Below are positions 6,564 to 16,600 of a stretch of 17,485 bases of DNA, piece after piece (positions within the stretch are counted from its first letter, which is position 1; the number at the start of each line of letters is the position of its first letter). Origin of the DNA: Candidatus Delongbacteria bacterium (GTDB lineage Bacteria; CAIWAD01; BS150m-G50). The notes below the pieces were generated by a model. It saw nothing but the letters and a program-made list of their open reading frames with translations, did not search any database and had not been told where the DNA came from. The translations under genes were made by a program, and so were the position numbers. The stretch covers positions 1 through 17,485 of the forward strand of contig JADHUQ010000025.1 of NCBI GenBank assembly GCA_016784425.1. Direction: 5' to 3'.

Positions 6564-8077
6564 AACGGGCTTTTCTCTCTGTCTTCGATAAAACGGGAAT
6601 TGTTGAGCTGGCAACCCGGCTGCAAACATTGGGCGTAGAACTTGTCTCCTCCGGCGGCACTGCTAAACTGCTTCAGGAAAACGGTCTGCCTGTGACCCCG
6701 GTTGAAGAGCTGACCGGTTTTCCAGCACTATTTGGGGGCCGGGTCAAAACGCTGCACCCAAAAGTTCACGGTGGGATCCTCTATCGGCGGGATAATGAAC
6801 AGGATGTGGCTGATGCCATCAGGTGGGACATTCCCGCACTTGATCTGGTGGTGGTCAACCTGTATCCCTTCCAGCAGACGATTGCCAAACCGGAGACGAC
6901 TTTTGAAGAAGCGATAGAGATGATCGATATCGGCGGTCCCGGGCTGTTGCGAGCTGCTGCCAAGAATCACCAGCAGGTGATACCACTGGTGCACGCCGAC
7001 GATTTCGCACCGGTACTGCAGGCACTGGAAGAGCAGGGGGAGGTAGGACTGGAGGAACGTCGCCGTCTGGCGCTGCGAGCCTTTGCCACCACGGCAGAGT
7101 ATGATGTGGCAATCAGCAGCTGGCTGGCGTCACAATGTGATACAACTGGTGAACTGTTTGCAAAAGTTCAGATCCGCTACCTGAACCTGCGCTACGGTGA
7201 AAATCCCCACCAGATGGCCACGGTCTACGGTGATCTCGCCCCGGCGGTGGAGATACTGCATGGTAAGAAGCTGTCCTACAACAACATCGTCGACCTGCAG
7301 GCAGCGCTGGAGTTGATCGGAGAGTTTGATTCGCCAGCCTGCGCCATCGTCAAACACACCAATCCCTGCGGCGTGGGGTTGGCTGAGCAGCTGCCTGCTG
7401 CCTGGGAAAGGGCCTTCGCTACCGACAGGACTTCCCCCTTTGGCGGCATCATTACAGTCAACCGTGAGCTGGACCTGACCACCGCCACCGCCATCGATAC
7501 AATTTTCAGTGAACTGGTGGTTGCACCGGCGTTTGAGCCGGCAGCACTGCAGCTGCTCAAAAAGAAGAAGAACCGCCGTTTGATCAGCTATGATCCAGAG
7601 TACTGCTTTCCGGAACAGCAGTACCGCTCTTTCTGGGGTGGCACCCTGGTACAGGAACGTGATACAGTTGATATCGATCCGGCCCGTCTGCAGGTTGTCT
7701 CACAGCGTCAACCCACCGAAGCTGAGTGGCAGGCGCTGCGACTGGCCTGGCGGGTAGTCAAGCATGTAAAATCAAATGCTGTTGTGTTCACATCTGCAGA
7801 TCGCACTCTGGCGGTCGGTGCCGGACAGATGAGCCGGGTTGATTCCACACGGGTGGCTATTGCCAAAGCCACTGTGCAGGGGATCAGGCTCGAGGGAGCA
7901 GTTTTAGGTTCCGACGCATTTTTCCCTTTTGCCGACGGTATTGAAGAGGCGGCAGCAGCAGGTGTTACCGCCGTGATACAACCCGGTGGTTCGCTCCGGG
8001 ATGAAGAGACTATCGCTGCGGCTGACCGGGCGGGACTGGCAATGGTCTTCACCGGTATCCGTCACTTTAAACACTAA
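6554..8077 (+). CDS. purH: Bifunctional AICAR transformylase / IMP cyclohydrolase
   Basis: The 507-residue protein catalyses the last two steps of IMP synthesis: formylation of AICAR with 10-formyl-THF and ring closure. The N-terminal IMP cyclohydrolase (MGS-like) domain covers about residues 1-195, with S-V-F-D-K-T-G (9-15), G-G-R-V-K-T-L-H-P-K-V-H-G-G (61-74), N-L-Y-P-F (102-106) and D-I-G-G-P-G (125-130). The C-terminal transformylase domain has L-R-Y-G-E-N-P-H-Q (212-220) and the catalytic Lys-His pair in K-H-T-N-P-C-G (267-273). Later come D-R-T-S-P-F-G-G and a terminal G-I-R-H-F-K-H. Length is typical for the family. The ATG lies inside the end of purN with no good Shine-Dalgarno of its own, which fits translational coupling. 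Confidence 0.98.
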   Translation: MAVKRAFLSVFDKTGIVELATRLQTLGVELVSSGGTAKLLQENGLPVTPVEELTGFPALFGGRVKTLHPKVHGGILYRRDNEQDVADAIRWDIPALDLVVVNLYPFQQTIAKPETTFEEAIEMIDIGGPGLLRAAAKNHQQVIPLVHADDFAPVLQALEEQGEVGLEERRRLALRAFATTAEYDVAISSWLASQCDTTGELFAKVQIRYLNLRYGENPHQMATVYGDLAPAVEILHGKKLSYNNIVDLQAALELIGEFDSPACAIVKHTNPCGVGLAEQLPAAWERAFATDRTSPFGGIITVNRELDLTTATAIDTIFSELVVAPAFEPAALQLLKKKKNRRLISYDPEYCFPEQQYRSFWGGTLVQERDTVDIDPARLQVVSQRQPTEAEWQALRLAWRVVKHVKSNAVVFTSADRTLAVGAGQMSRVDSTRVAIAKATVQGIRLEGAVLGSDAFFPFADGIEEAAAAGVTAVIQPGGSLRDEETIAAADRAGLAMVFTGIRHFKH

Positions 8078-8082
8078 CGAGT

Positions 8083-8107
8083 ACCGGCGGCCGTCAGCGG
8101 TCCCGGT
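8083..8107 (+). promoter_or_regulatory. GC-rich hairpin in the purH-mreB intergenic region
   Basis: ACCGG (8083-8087), a bulged C and GGCCG (8089-8093) pair with CGGTC (8098-8102) and CCGGT (8103-8107) around a TCAG loop, giving about 10 bp with a single G-T wobble. No T run follows, so it is not a standard terminator. It starts 6 bp after the purH stop and ends 9 bp before the mreB Shine-Dalgarno. It may act as an mRNA stability or processing element that sets purNH against mre expression. That role is inferred. Confidence 0.45.
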
Positions 8108-8130
8108 CTGATATACAGGAAGAGGTTGCA

Positions 8131-9153
8131 ATGGCTTTCTCGTTTCTGGGACTGTTTTCGAGCGATATCGCGATCGACCTTGGCACAGCCAACACCCTGG
8201 TCTATGTGAAGGGCAAAGGTATCCTGGTACGTGAACCTTCGGTAGTGGCAATCAGCAAGCACGACCGCAAGGTGATGGCCATCGGTTACGAAGCGCGTGA
8301 AATGGTCGGAAAGACACACAGCGATATCGAAACGATTCGACCGATGCGTGACGGTGTCATAGACGACGATGAAATCGCTGAAGAGATGATCCGGGAATTC
8401 ATCCGCAAGGTGCAACGTAACCGGTTGATGCGTCCCCGGGTGATTGTCTGCGTCCCTTCCGGTGTGACCAAGTCGGAGAAACGCATCATCAGCGATTCAG
8501 CCGAGCATGCCGGTGCCCGGGAGGTGTTTCTGATCGCCGAGCCGATGGCAGCCGCCCTCGGGGTTGGCCTGCCGGTCGACCAACCGGTGGGTTCGATGGT
8601 TATCGACATCGGTGGCGGGACGACGGAGATCGCCGTCATTTCACTGAGTGGCATCGTGGCCGATACCTCCATCCGTACCGGTGGCGACAAAATGGATGAA
8701 GACATCATTCAGTATATGCGACGCAGTTACAACCTGCTGATCGGCGATCGTACCGCTGAGGAGATCAAGTGCACCATCGGTTCCGCTACTCCGCTGAAGG
8801 AACGGCTGACCATGATCGCCAAGGGTCGCGACCTGATCCAGGGAATTCCCAAAGCGGTCGAGATCAATTCCGACGAGATCCGGGAGGCACTGGCCGAGCC
8901 GATCAGCGCCATTGTTGAAGCGGTTCGCCATTCACTGGAAGAGACACCCCCGGAGCTGGCGGCTGATATTCGTGATCGCGGTATAATTCTCACCGGTGGG
9001 GGAGCCCTGATGAAGGGGCTGGATAAGCGGCTGCGTGATGAAACTTCGTTACCGGTCAGCACTGCGGAAGACCCACTCACCTGTGTGGTGCGTGGTACCG
9101 GTCTGGTTCTGGATGACATGGAGCGCTGGTCAAAAGTATTGTTGCGTAAATAA
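8131..9153 (+). CDS. mreB: Rod-shape-determining actin-like protein MreB
   Basis: The 340-residue ATPase forms membrane-associated filaments that orient lateral-wall synthesis. The N-terminal F-S-F-L-G-L-F stretch (3-9) resembles the amphipathic/hydrophobic membrane anchor. The actin-fold nucleotide motifs are intact: phosphate 1 D-L-G-T-A-N (16-21), I-A-E-P-M-A-A-A (135-142, including the catalytic Glu137), phosphate 2 D-I-G-G-G-T-T-E (159-166) and adenosine motif T-G-G-G-A-L (288-293). Length is standard. AGGAAGAGG (8117-8125) precedes the ATG. It heads the five-gene elongasome operon, and mreC begins in the last base of its TAA. It is not the MreB-like Mbl by any feature visible here, although paralogues elsewhere cannot be excluded. 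Confidence 0.98.
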   Translation: MAFSFLGLFSSDIAIDLGTANTLVYVKGKGILVREPSVVAISKHDRKVMAIGYEAREMVGKTHSDIETIRPMRDGVIDDDEIAEEMIREFIRKVQRNRLMRPRVIVCVPSGVTKSEKRIISDSAEHAGAREVFLIAEPMAAALGVGLPVDQPVGSMVIDIGGGTTEIAVISLSGIVADTSIRTGGDKMDEDIIQYMRRSYNLLIGDRTAEEIKCTIGSATPLKERLTMIAKGRDLIQGIPKAVEINSDEIREALAEPISAIVEAVRHSLEETPPELAADIRDRGIILTGGGALMKGLDKRLRDETSLPVSTAEDPLTCVVRGTGLVLDDMERWSKVLLRK

Positions 9154-9953
9154 TGGCTCGTACTAAAAGAAATGAGAGTTCTTTCCACGGTATTCTATTT
9201 TTCATCCTGCTGCTGCTCTCTTTCATCCTGATGCAGACGGCAGACTCCAATGCCGGCCGGGCATTGCGAGGCAGTACTGCAGGTGCTTTCAGATCCCTGC
9301 TCACACCCTTCAGCTTTATTCCACGCTCGTTTACCCTCTGGGAAGAGAATGCCGTGTTACAGCAGGAGCTGATGCGTTTGAACCAGGAGCTGCTGCGTAC
9401 CGAGCAGGCGGTCCGGGAAAACGAGCGTCTGCACGAGTTACTGGAGCTGCCACAACGGCCTGATTACAGCCTGATCCCCGCGACAGTCCTGGCACATGAG
9501 CAGGCCGGATTCACCCACCGCCTGCTGATCAACCGCGGCAGCAGCAGCTCCATCGAGGATCACGATCCGGTTGTCTGCGCCGAGGGGTTAATCGGCAAAG
9601 TGGTAGAGGTTGATCTGAACAGTGCACAGGTCATACTGCTAAACGATCCCTCCTTCCGGGCGCGGGTACGGTTGAGTTCCAGCGGAGTAGAGGGGATGCT
9701 GGCCTATGATTACGATCGTCATGTCTACCTTATGAAAAATGTGCCACTTTCCACCGAGCTGATACTGGGTGATACGGTCTTCACTTCAGGTCTGGAGAGT
9801 CTGTTTCCACCTGGCTTGACGATCGGTATGGTCAGTGAGTTCGAAACCACTACCGGGCTTTTCTGGAGGGTCGTAATACAGCCACTCCCTGAATTAACCT
9901 CACTGACTACAGTCGGTGTCCTGCACAGGAACGCTACCCATGAAATGGATTAG
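9153..9953 (+). CDS. mreC: Rod-shape-determining protein MreC
   Basis: The 266-residue bitopic protein links MreB to the periplasmic wall synthases and activates PBP2-RodA. It has a short basic cytoplasmic N-terminus, one membrane helix (about residues 12-29) and a coiled-coil segment (about 62-97, rich in E, L and Q heptads). The periplasmic beta domain contains H-R-L-L-I-N-R-G (122-129), G-L-I-G-K-V (145-150) and a G-D-T-V-F-T-S-G-L (206-214) block typical of the family. The start codon overlaps the mreB stop (TAATG) and lacks its own Shine-Dalgarno, implying translational reinitiation. The 3' end overlaps mreD by 14 bp. Confidence 0.95.
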   Translation: MARTKRNESSFHGILFFILLLLSFILMQTADSNAGRALRGSTAGAFRSLLTPFSFIPRSFTLWEENAVLQQELMRLNQELLRTEQAVRENERLHELLELPQRPDYSLIPATVLAHEQAGFTHRLLINRGSSSSIEDHDPVVCAEGLIGKVVEVDLNSAQVILLNDPSFRARVRLSSSGVEGMLAYDYDRHVYLMKNVPLSTELILGDTVFTSGLESLFPPGLTIGMVSEFETTTGLFWRVVIQPLPELTSLTTVGVLHRNATHEMD

Positions 9954-10398
9954 AGCGCTGTTGCTGTTCGGATTGATCTGGATTGTCCAGATCTGGTTTT
10001 TGCCCCTTTTTGCCATCGGGGAGATAGTGCCTGACCCCGGCTTGATTCTACTGCTGATCTGGGCGATCAACCGTAAATCGCACCATGCCTACCTGATCGC
10101 TTTCGCGTTTGGTTTCGCGTTAGACCTGGTTGCTTCACCACTGACTGGTGCTCACGCTTTTGCCTATCTACCGGCCCTTTTCTACATGTATCACTTTGTT
10201 ACCCGTGACCTGAAACATCATTTTATCGAATGGAGTTTCCACATCCTCGTACCGCTCCTGCTGTTCGCGCTGCTTTACTACCAGTTGACCCTGTATGGTG
10301 AGGACTTTTCCTTCCTTGCCATCACCTGGCGCCAGGTTCTGCCGGCCACACTCTACAACTGGGCAATTATTATCGTGATACGCGGAATTCAGCGATGA
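9940..10398 (+). CDS. mreD: Rod-shape-determining membrane protein MreD
   Basis: The 152-residue polytopic membrane protein has about five hydrophobic segments and is almost entirely nonpolar. The family hallmarks are P-D-P-G-L-I-L-L-L near residue 30 and G-F-A-L-D-L-V-A-S-P-L-T-G-A-H-A-F in the middle. MreD partners MreC in the elongasome; its biochemical role is poorly defined. A GTG start at 9916 is also open, but the ATG at 9940 has AGGAA (about 9927-9931) at suitable spacing and starts right before the first membrane helix. Position between mreC and mrdA is the classical order. Confidence 0.92.
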   Translation: MKWIRALLLFGLIWIVQIWFLPLFAIGEIVPDPGLILLLIWAINRKSHHAYLIAFAFGFALDLVASPLTGAHAFAYLPALFYMYHFVTRDLKHHFIEWSFHILVPLLLFALLYYQLTLYGEDFSFLAITWRQVLPATLYNWAIIIVIRGIQR

Positions 10399-12158
10399 GT
10401 CCTCAGTCAAGAAAAGGACGACGCTGGATCCTGATATCATTAACGCTGGGCGCTTTCCTGCTGCTGACGGCCACTCTTTTCTACCTGCAGATCATTCGTT
10501 ACGATTATTACCGGGGCAAGTCTACCCAGAACCAGATGCGACCTGAGACGATTCAACCGTTTCGTGGACAGATTCGTGACCGGCGGGGGCGCCTGATCGC
10601 AGACAACGCTGCCTCCTACTCCGTCTGGGCGGTACCGGCGATAGCCCGTCGTGATACAAACGTGATACGACAGCTGAGTGGGTTACTGGAGAGGGATCTG
10701 GAGCGGTTGCAGCGTAAGTTCAACCAGCTGCCAGGTTACTCCTGGAAGTCCTTTCGTCTGTTGCGCAACCTCGATTTTGCCGCCTACGCCAGGCTGGAGG
10801 AGCATCTCGATTATCTGCCCGGTATCACGGTGCGCCCCGACCTGCGGCGTAATTACCTGGACACAACCCTGGCACATGTCGTAGGCTATCTGGGTGAAGT
10901 GCGGGAGCAGGATCTGACTGATAAACCTGACTTGCAGCTGGGCGATCTGGTTGGTGTCCGGGGTGTGGAAAAGGTTTATGACCGGCAGCTGCGGGGTGAA
11001 CCGGGTACCCGTTTTGTACAGGTGAACGCCCTCGGGCGTATTGTCGGCGCAGAACCTGGTTACAGTGAGATCCCATCCCGGAGAGGTAAAGATCTCTTTC
11101 TCGGTATCGACCTCGAGCTGCAACATCTGGCTCATGAGCTGCTGGGCGACCGCAGCGGTACGGTTCTGTTGATGGACAGTCGCAACGGAGAGATGCTGGT
11201 TGGTGTCAGTCGTCCCGATTTTAACCCCAATGTCTTTGGCAGCCGTCTTTCTCAGGAGACCTGGCAGAGTCTCAACGATGAGCAGCGGCGTCCGCTCTTC
11301 AGCCGCATTCAACAGGCGGTGCATCCGCCCGGTTCGACCTACAAAATGGTAATCGTCGCCACTGCGATGCAGGCGGGAATATCGCACTATTACCGAACTG
11401 AATGTATCGGTGCTTATGTCCTCGGTGACCGGGTGGCGCGGTGCTGGCTGGAGGAGGGGCACGGCTGGCAGAACATGCGCCAGTCGCTAGCCGGTTCCTG
11501 TGATGTTTACTATTACCGCCTGGGTTTACAACTGGATGTCAACAGTATGGCCGCCGGAGCCCGCAGTTTTCATTTCGGCGAACTTACCGGCGTCGATCTG
11601 CCGGGTGAGCAGGCTGGACTGGTACCTGATTCCGGCTGGTACAACGAGCGTTTTGGCAAACGGGGCTGGACCCGCGGTGTTCTGCTCAATCTCGCTATCG
11701 GTCAGGGAGAGGTGCTGGTCACCCCGATCCAACTGCTGCAATACATAGCAATTCTGGCAAATGGTGGCTGGTCGGTTGTGCCACATTTCGGCGTCAGACT
11801 ACTTGACCGGGAGCAGCACCTGAGCCAGTCTCTGGAGTTTCCCCGTTGGGAGACTGTTCTGCCACCCGTAATTCTGGAGGTCCTGCAGGCAGGAATGGAG
11901 GATGTGGTAGCGACGGACGGAGGTACTGCCAGCTGGCTGAGGCGTTCCGCTTACACTGTTGCGGGAAAAACCGGAACAGCGGAAAATCCTCAGGGTGAAC
12001 CACACAGCTGGTTTGTCGCCTATGCACCGGCACAGGATCCACAGGTGGCACTCACCGTTCTGGTTGAGCATGGTGGTCACGGCAGCGAAGTGGCGGCTCC
12101 GATCGCCTTCCGTCTACTGGACCGCTATTTCGAGTTGTATGCTGAGACCGGGGAGTGA
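10395..12158 (+). CDS. mrdA: Penicillin-binding protein 2 (elongasome DD-transpeptidase)
   Basis: The 587-residue class B PBP is the cross-linking enzyme of lateral-wall elongation and acts in the periplasm with RodA. It has one N-terminal membrane anchor (about residues 11-31). The pedestal/dimerisation domain starts near P-F-R-G-Q-I-R-D-R-R-G (55-65) and includes G-V-R-G-V-E (187-192). The transpeptidase domain carries all three active-site motifs: S-T-Y-K (catalytic Ser314, Lys317), S-C-D (368-370) and K-T-G-T-A (525-529). Slightly shorter than E. coli PBP2 but complete. The ATG overlaps the mreD stop (ATGA) and the following rodA is 2 bp away. FtsI is the main alternative, but the mre/rodA context and the S-C-D motif favour PBP2. 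Confidence 0.97.
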   Translation: MSPQSRKGRRWILISLTLGAFLLLTATLFYLQIIRYDYYRGKSTQNQMRPETIQPFRGQIRDRRGRLIADNAASYSVWAVPAIARRDTNVIRQLSGLLERDLERLQRKFNQLPGYSWKSFRLLRNLDFAAYARLEEHLDYLPGITVRPDLRRNYLDTTLAHVVGYLGEVREQDLTDKPDLQLGDLVGVRGVEKVYDRQLRGEPGTRFVQVNALGRIVGAEPGYSEIPSRRGKDLFLGIDLELQHLAHELLGDRSGTVLLMDSRNGEMLVGVSRPDFNPNVFGSRLSQETWQSLNDEQRRPLFSRIQQAVHPPGSTYKMVIVATAMQAGISHYYRTECIGAYVLGDRVARCWLEEGHGWQNMRQSLAGSCDVYYYRLGLQLDVNSMAAGARSFHFGELTGVDLPGEQAGLVPDSGWYNERFGKRGWTRGVLLNLAIGQGEVLVTPIQLLQYIAILANGGWSVVPHFGVRLLDREQHLSQSLEFPRWETVLPPVILEVLQAGMEDVVATDGGTASWLRRSAYTVAGKTGTAENPQGEPHSWFVAYAPAQDPQVALTVLVEHGGHGSEVAAPIAFRLLDRYFELYAETGE

Positions 12159-12160
12159 CG

Positions 12161-13378
12161 ATGAGCCGTAGCGGAACATCCAGCGGATTGAATCTCTGGC
12201 TGCTGTTGGCGGTGGCTGCGCTCTACGGCCTCGGTCTGCTGGGTATCTGGAGTGCAAGTGCCGGACAGGAGCACTTTTATTTCTACCGTCAGCTGCTCTG
12301 GGGCGCCCCGGCACTGGTGGCTCTCCTGGTAGGTTATCTGATCCCGGCCCGGATTTTCCTCGGACTGGCCTGGATCACCTATGGCCTGACCCTCCTGTTG
12401 TTGCTGCTGGTACTGTTGTTCGGTGACGGTACCGCCGGGGCGTCGCGCTGGTTTGACTTTGGTAATATCCGGTTTCAACCATCGGAGCTGGGGAAACTGG
12501 CACTCGTTTTTATCCTCGCCCGTCTGCTGGCCGATCAACAGCAAAATGTCAATTCGCTGCGCACACTTCTGATCTCTTTTACACTGACCGCGTTGCCCCT
12601 GGCCCTGATCATGCTGGAGCCGGATCTCGGAACCGCACTTACCTATATTTTCCTGCTGCTGCCGTTGCTGATTGCGGGTGGTATCTCCGGGCTGATGCTG
12701 TTCGTCATCATCTCCCCCCTGCTGGCGGTACTGTTTTCCTTCAGTAAAGTGTTACTGGTCATCTATCTGCTGGCTTTACTCCTCTTCAGCTTCAAACAAC
12801 GGCTGTCTGCTCTGTTGCTGGGGGGGATCGTACTGGTCAACGGCCTGGTGGGAATGCTGGTGCCACACCTCTGGAACCTGCTGCATGACTATCAGAAAGT
12901 ACGCCTGCTGACCTTTATCAACCCGAAGCTGGACCCCCTCGGTGCCGGTTACCAGATCATTCAGTCAAAAACCGCCATCGGTTCCGGCGGTCTCTTCGGC
13001 AAGGGCTTTGGTGGTGGCACCCAGGTACAGCTCGATTTTCTGCCGACGACCCATACCGACTTTATCTTCTCAGTCATCGGTGAGGAGTTTGGTTTTGTCG
13101 GTGCGCTGGTGGTACTGGCTCTGTTTGCACTGGTGACATTGCTGCTGATACACTATGGCTTCCGACATCGTAACCGTTTCAGCTCCCTCACATTGATCGG
13201 TATTGCCGCCATCATGTTTTTCCATGTCTTGGTTAACATCGGTATGACAATCGGGCTGTTTCCGGTAACCGGTTTGCCCTTACCGTTTCTCTCCTACGGT
13301 GGTTCCTTTCTGCTGAGCAATTTCTTCATGGTGGGTGTGGCACTCAACTTTATCCGTCACCGCCGGGAATACACTTAA
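12161..13378 (+). CDS. mrdB: SEDS peptidoglycan polymerase RodA
   Basis: The 405-residue polytopic protein is the glycosyltransferase that polymerises lipid II in the elongasome. Family motifs are G-A-S-R-W-F-D-F-G near residue 93 and F-Q-P-S-E-L-G-K near 105. Next come L-E-P-D-L-G-T near 152 and D-P-L-G-A-G-Y-Q-I-I-Q-S, with the essential Asp at about residue 258. G-S-G-G-L-F-G-K-G, H-T-D-F-I-F-S-V-I-G-E-E and G-L-P-L-P-F-L-S-Y-G-G-S follow. I chose the ATG at 12161 over an in-frame GTG at 12155 because GGGGAG (12150-12155) is correctly spaced only for the ATG. It is the last gene of the mreBCD-mrdAB operon. Confidence 0.97.
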   Translation: MSRSGTSSGLNLWLLLAVAALYGLGLLGIWSASAGQEHFYFYRQLLWGAPALVALLVGYLIPARIFLGLAWITYGLTLLLLLLVLLFGDGTAGASRWFDFGNIRFQPSELGKLALVFILARLLADQQQNVNSLRTLLISFTLTALPLALIMLEPDLGTALTYIFLLLPLLIAGGISGLMLFVIISPLLAVLFSFSKVLLVIYLLALLLFSFKQRLSALLLGGIVLVNGLVGMLVPHLWNLLHDYQKVRLLTFINPKLDPLGAGYQIIQSKTAIGSGGLFGKGFGGGTQVQLDFLPTTHTDFIFSVIGEEFGFVGALVVLALFALVTLLLIHYGFRHRNRFSSLTLIGIAAIMFFHVLVNIGMTIGLFPVTGLPLPFLSYGGSFLLSNFFMVGVALNFIRHRREYT

Positions 13379-13410
13379 CAGCAGACGCTGATCACATTTC
13401 AAACCAGTTT

Positions 13411-13430
13411 CGGTTCAACCATAAGAACCG
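13411..13430 (+). other. Weak inverted repeat downstream of rodA
   Basis: CGGTTC (13411-13416) and GAACCG (13425-13430) form a 6-bp stem with an 8-nt loop. No T run follows. A second weak stem, CGTTT (13457-13461) with AAACG (13466-13470), is followed by TTTT. Either might contribute to ending the rod-shape operon, but neither is a convincing terminator. Confidence 0.25.
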
Positions 13431-13570
13431 GCTTACACTCAGCTATCTGCCAGAGTCGTTTCAGGAAACGTTTTCATTATGGCGGTTTTCATACTGGTAA
13501 AACTGCTTCCGGCGTGCTTTCTTATATCTGTGTTAATGCCCAGTCATTGAAATTCTGTGCACCGTAGTCC

Positions 13571-13599
13571 TTGACGACAAGAACTTTTTTACCGATACA
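13571..13599 (+). promoter_or_regulatory. Candidate sigma70-type promoter for the subtilase gene
   Basis: TTGACG (13571-13576) is separated by exactly 17 bp from GATACA (13594-13599), predicting a start near 13606 and a leader of about 36 nt. The -35 matches five of six consensus bases but the -10 is poor. The leader would contain a short hairpin, GGTGCC (13612-13617) with GGTACC (13621-13626), directly before the TAGGAG ribosome binding site, so structure near the start is possible. Confidence 0.35.
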
Positions 13600-13641
13600 C
13601 ATTAATCCAAAGGTGCCTGCGGTACCTCGTTAGGAGATTTT

Positions 13642-16600
13642 ATGAGAAAACTAGTTTTGATTCTGCTGGGAACCATAACCCTCACCACCAGCTTGCTGGC
13701 CGGTCGACTGTCACCCGGTCTGGAGCTGTTCCTGGATAACATGGCCGACAGCGAGCTGATTACCGTGATGCTGGCTATGAGCGATCAGGCCGATATCGCC
13801 ACACTCAGTGAGGAGCTGCATCGGGAACAGGCCCCGCTGGCTCAACGGCATGAGCAGGTGGTATCCCTGTTGCAGCAGACAGCGTTTTCCACGCAGAGTG
13901 AACTGCTGCTGGAGCTGGCAGAACTGCAGGAAACCGATCTGGTTGAAGGTTGGACCTCGCACTGGCTCAGCAACATGGTTATTGTACGGGCGACCGTCGC
14001 AACTGTCCGTCAACTGGCGCTTCGCTCTGATGTGGAGCAGGCTGAACTTGATCTCAAGATTACAATGATCGAGCCGGTTGAGATAGATCACGATAATCCC
14101 CCCCCCAGCCGCAGTGTGGTGGATGGTGTGGATAATATTGAGGCGGATCGGGTCTGGTACGAGTTGGGTGTCTTTGGTGAAGGCGCCATTATTGCCGGTA
14201 TCGATACCGGTGTGATGGGCAGCCATGTCTCTTTCTCCACCCGCTGGCAGGGAAACTTCGCCCCCAATTCCGAGGGCTGGCTGGATGTACTCGGCAGTTC
14301 CTCTACCCCCAATGATGGACACGGTCACGGTACCCATACCATGGGGACCATGTGTGGTGCCTCCTCCGATACCATCGGGGTAGCACCGGGAGCGCGCTGG
14401 ATCGCTACCAACCCGATCGATCAGGGTACCGGTGGTGGTTTTGACAACGATGTCATTGCAGCGCTGGAATGGGTCTGTGATCCTGACGGTGACCCCGGTA
14501 CGGTGGATGATATGGCGGATGTCGCCCAGAACAGCTGGGGCGTCAACGAGTATTTCAGTGGCTATTATGACTGTGACAGTCGCTGGTGGGACGCTATCGA
14601 CAACTGTGAAGCCGCCGGCACCGTCCTGACCTGGTCTGCCGGTAACGAAGGTCCCGGTTCGACTTCATTGAGGAGTCCCGCCGATCGCGCCGACTCACCC
14701 TACAACTGTTTCAGCGTTGGATCCACCCTACGCTATCCCCCCTTTACAATCTCCAGCTTTTCCAGCCGCGGTCCCTCCGGTTGCGGTGGTCCTTATGCCA
14801 CCAAGCCGGAAGTCTGTGCCCCCGGCAGCGACATTTACAGCGCCTACAACAACGGCGGCTATACTTCGATGAGTGGTACCTCCATGGCCGGTCCCCATGT
14901 GGCCGGTGTGGTCGGACTGATGCGTAGCGCCAACCCCGATGTCGATGTGGAAACCATCAAACAGATCCTGATGGATACCGCCATCGACCTGGGTGCCAAC
15001 GGCGAAGACAACACCTATGGCTGGGGTTTCATCGATGCCTATGAAGCGGTGCTGGCGGTGATGGATGGCTATGGTACCGTGCAGGGTGTTATTACCGACG
15101 AGGAAAGCAATCTGCCCATTACGGGCGTGCTGGTACGCAACAGCGACGGCCAGCAGGCCACCGAAAGCAACGACGCCGGTGAATACCAGCTTTACCTGGC
15201 CGCTGGAGTTTACAATCTGGAATACAGCGCCTTCGGTTATTTCACTGAGAACCTGGAGGTCAACCTGCCGGAAGATGACACTGTGGTGGTTGATGTGACC
15301 CTCGCACCGGCTGCCACCGCCACCCTCAGCGGTCATGTTTATGATCCGCTGGGAACACCGATGACAGGTGCGACAGTGAGTGTGCTGGACACGCCACTCG
15401 ATCCGGCCTACACCGACGGGACCGGCTATTACAGCCTGGAGATACCGATAGGAGCAACCTACGCCATCATCGCCTGGTCAGAAGGTTGGGGGGCCGATCA
15501 GAATATCGTCTACTTCCTTGAGGATATGACCGTGGACTTCACCCTGGTTGACCTGGTGCTGGAAGATTTTGAAACCGGGGATTTCTCGAGCTTCCTCTGG
15601 GAGATGGGTGGTAATACCAACTGGATCATGGATAATGTCCCTCACGAGGGGGAGTGGTGTGCCGAGTCGGGCAACATCAACGATAACCAGAGTTCCTACC
15701 TCGAGATAACCCTGGAGGTTGTCGCGGCGGGGGAGATCAGTTTCTGGTACAAGGTTTCCTCGGAAGCTAACTATGATTATCTCCATTTCAGTGTCGACGG
15801 CGGCGAACAGGGCAGCTGGTCTGGAAATGTCGCCTGGACAGAATTCAGCACGACAGTGACCTCCGGTGAGCATACTTTCCGCTGGACCTACGACAAGGAC
15901 TATTCCGTGAGTAACGGCAGTGACTGTGGCTGGGTTGACTATATCATATTCCCACCAATTGGGCCACCACCTATGCCTGATATCACAGTTATGCCGGAAG
16001 CTTTCACCCCGATCCTCGATCCGGGTGAACTGCTGGTGGAACCGCTTTCCATCATCAACGGGGGTACCGGGGAGCTCACCTATGCGGTGACAGTGGCGCG
16101 GAGCGGCCTCCAGACATCAGTACCCTACCTGGAACTGCGTAAGGGTGAAGCTGATCCCCGCCCCGGCCAGGATGAACGCGACCAGGGTGGTCCGGACGCC
16201 TTCGGTCACTACTGGATCGACAGTGACGAAGTGGGTGGCCCGGTCTATAACTGGGTGGAAATCAACGACATCGGCGGCAGCCTGCCCCCGGTTGATGACG
16301 GCAGCTGGGGACCTTTCCCCCTCGGCTTTGAGTTCGACTTTTACGGGACTGTCTATGACGGTGTCTACCTTTCCACCAACGGATTGCTTTTATTCACCTC
16401 AATCAACAGTACACACAACAACCAGGGTATGCCGCACAGCAGCGAGCCCAACTGTCTGATCGCTCCCTTCTGGGATGACCTCGATCCCAGCAGTGGCGGT
16501 ACAGTCTATACTTACGCCGATCTCGCCAACCAGCGCTTCATCGCCGAATGGGACGGTGTCAATCATTACATCAGTGGTAATCCGGAAACTTTCCAGGTTA

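Noticed and set aside
10683..11462. 259-codon open frame on the - strand
   Set aside because: It lies wholly inside mrdA, whose catalytic motifs are intact, and shows no domain of its own.
14728..15336. 202-codon open frame on the - strand with Gly-, Val- and His-rich composition
   Set aside because: It is antisense to the subtilase catalytic and regulatory-like domains. The composition mirrors the sense codons and is not a real protein signature.
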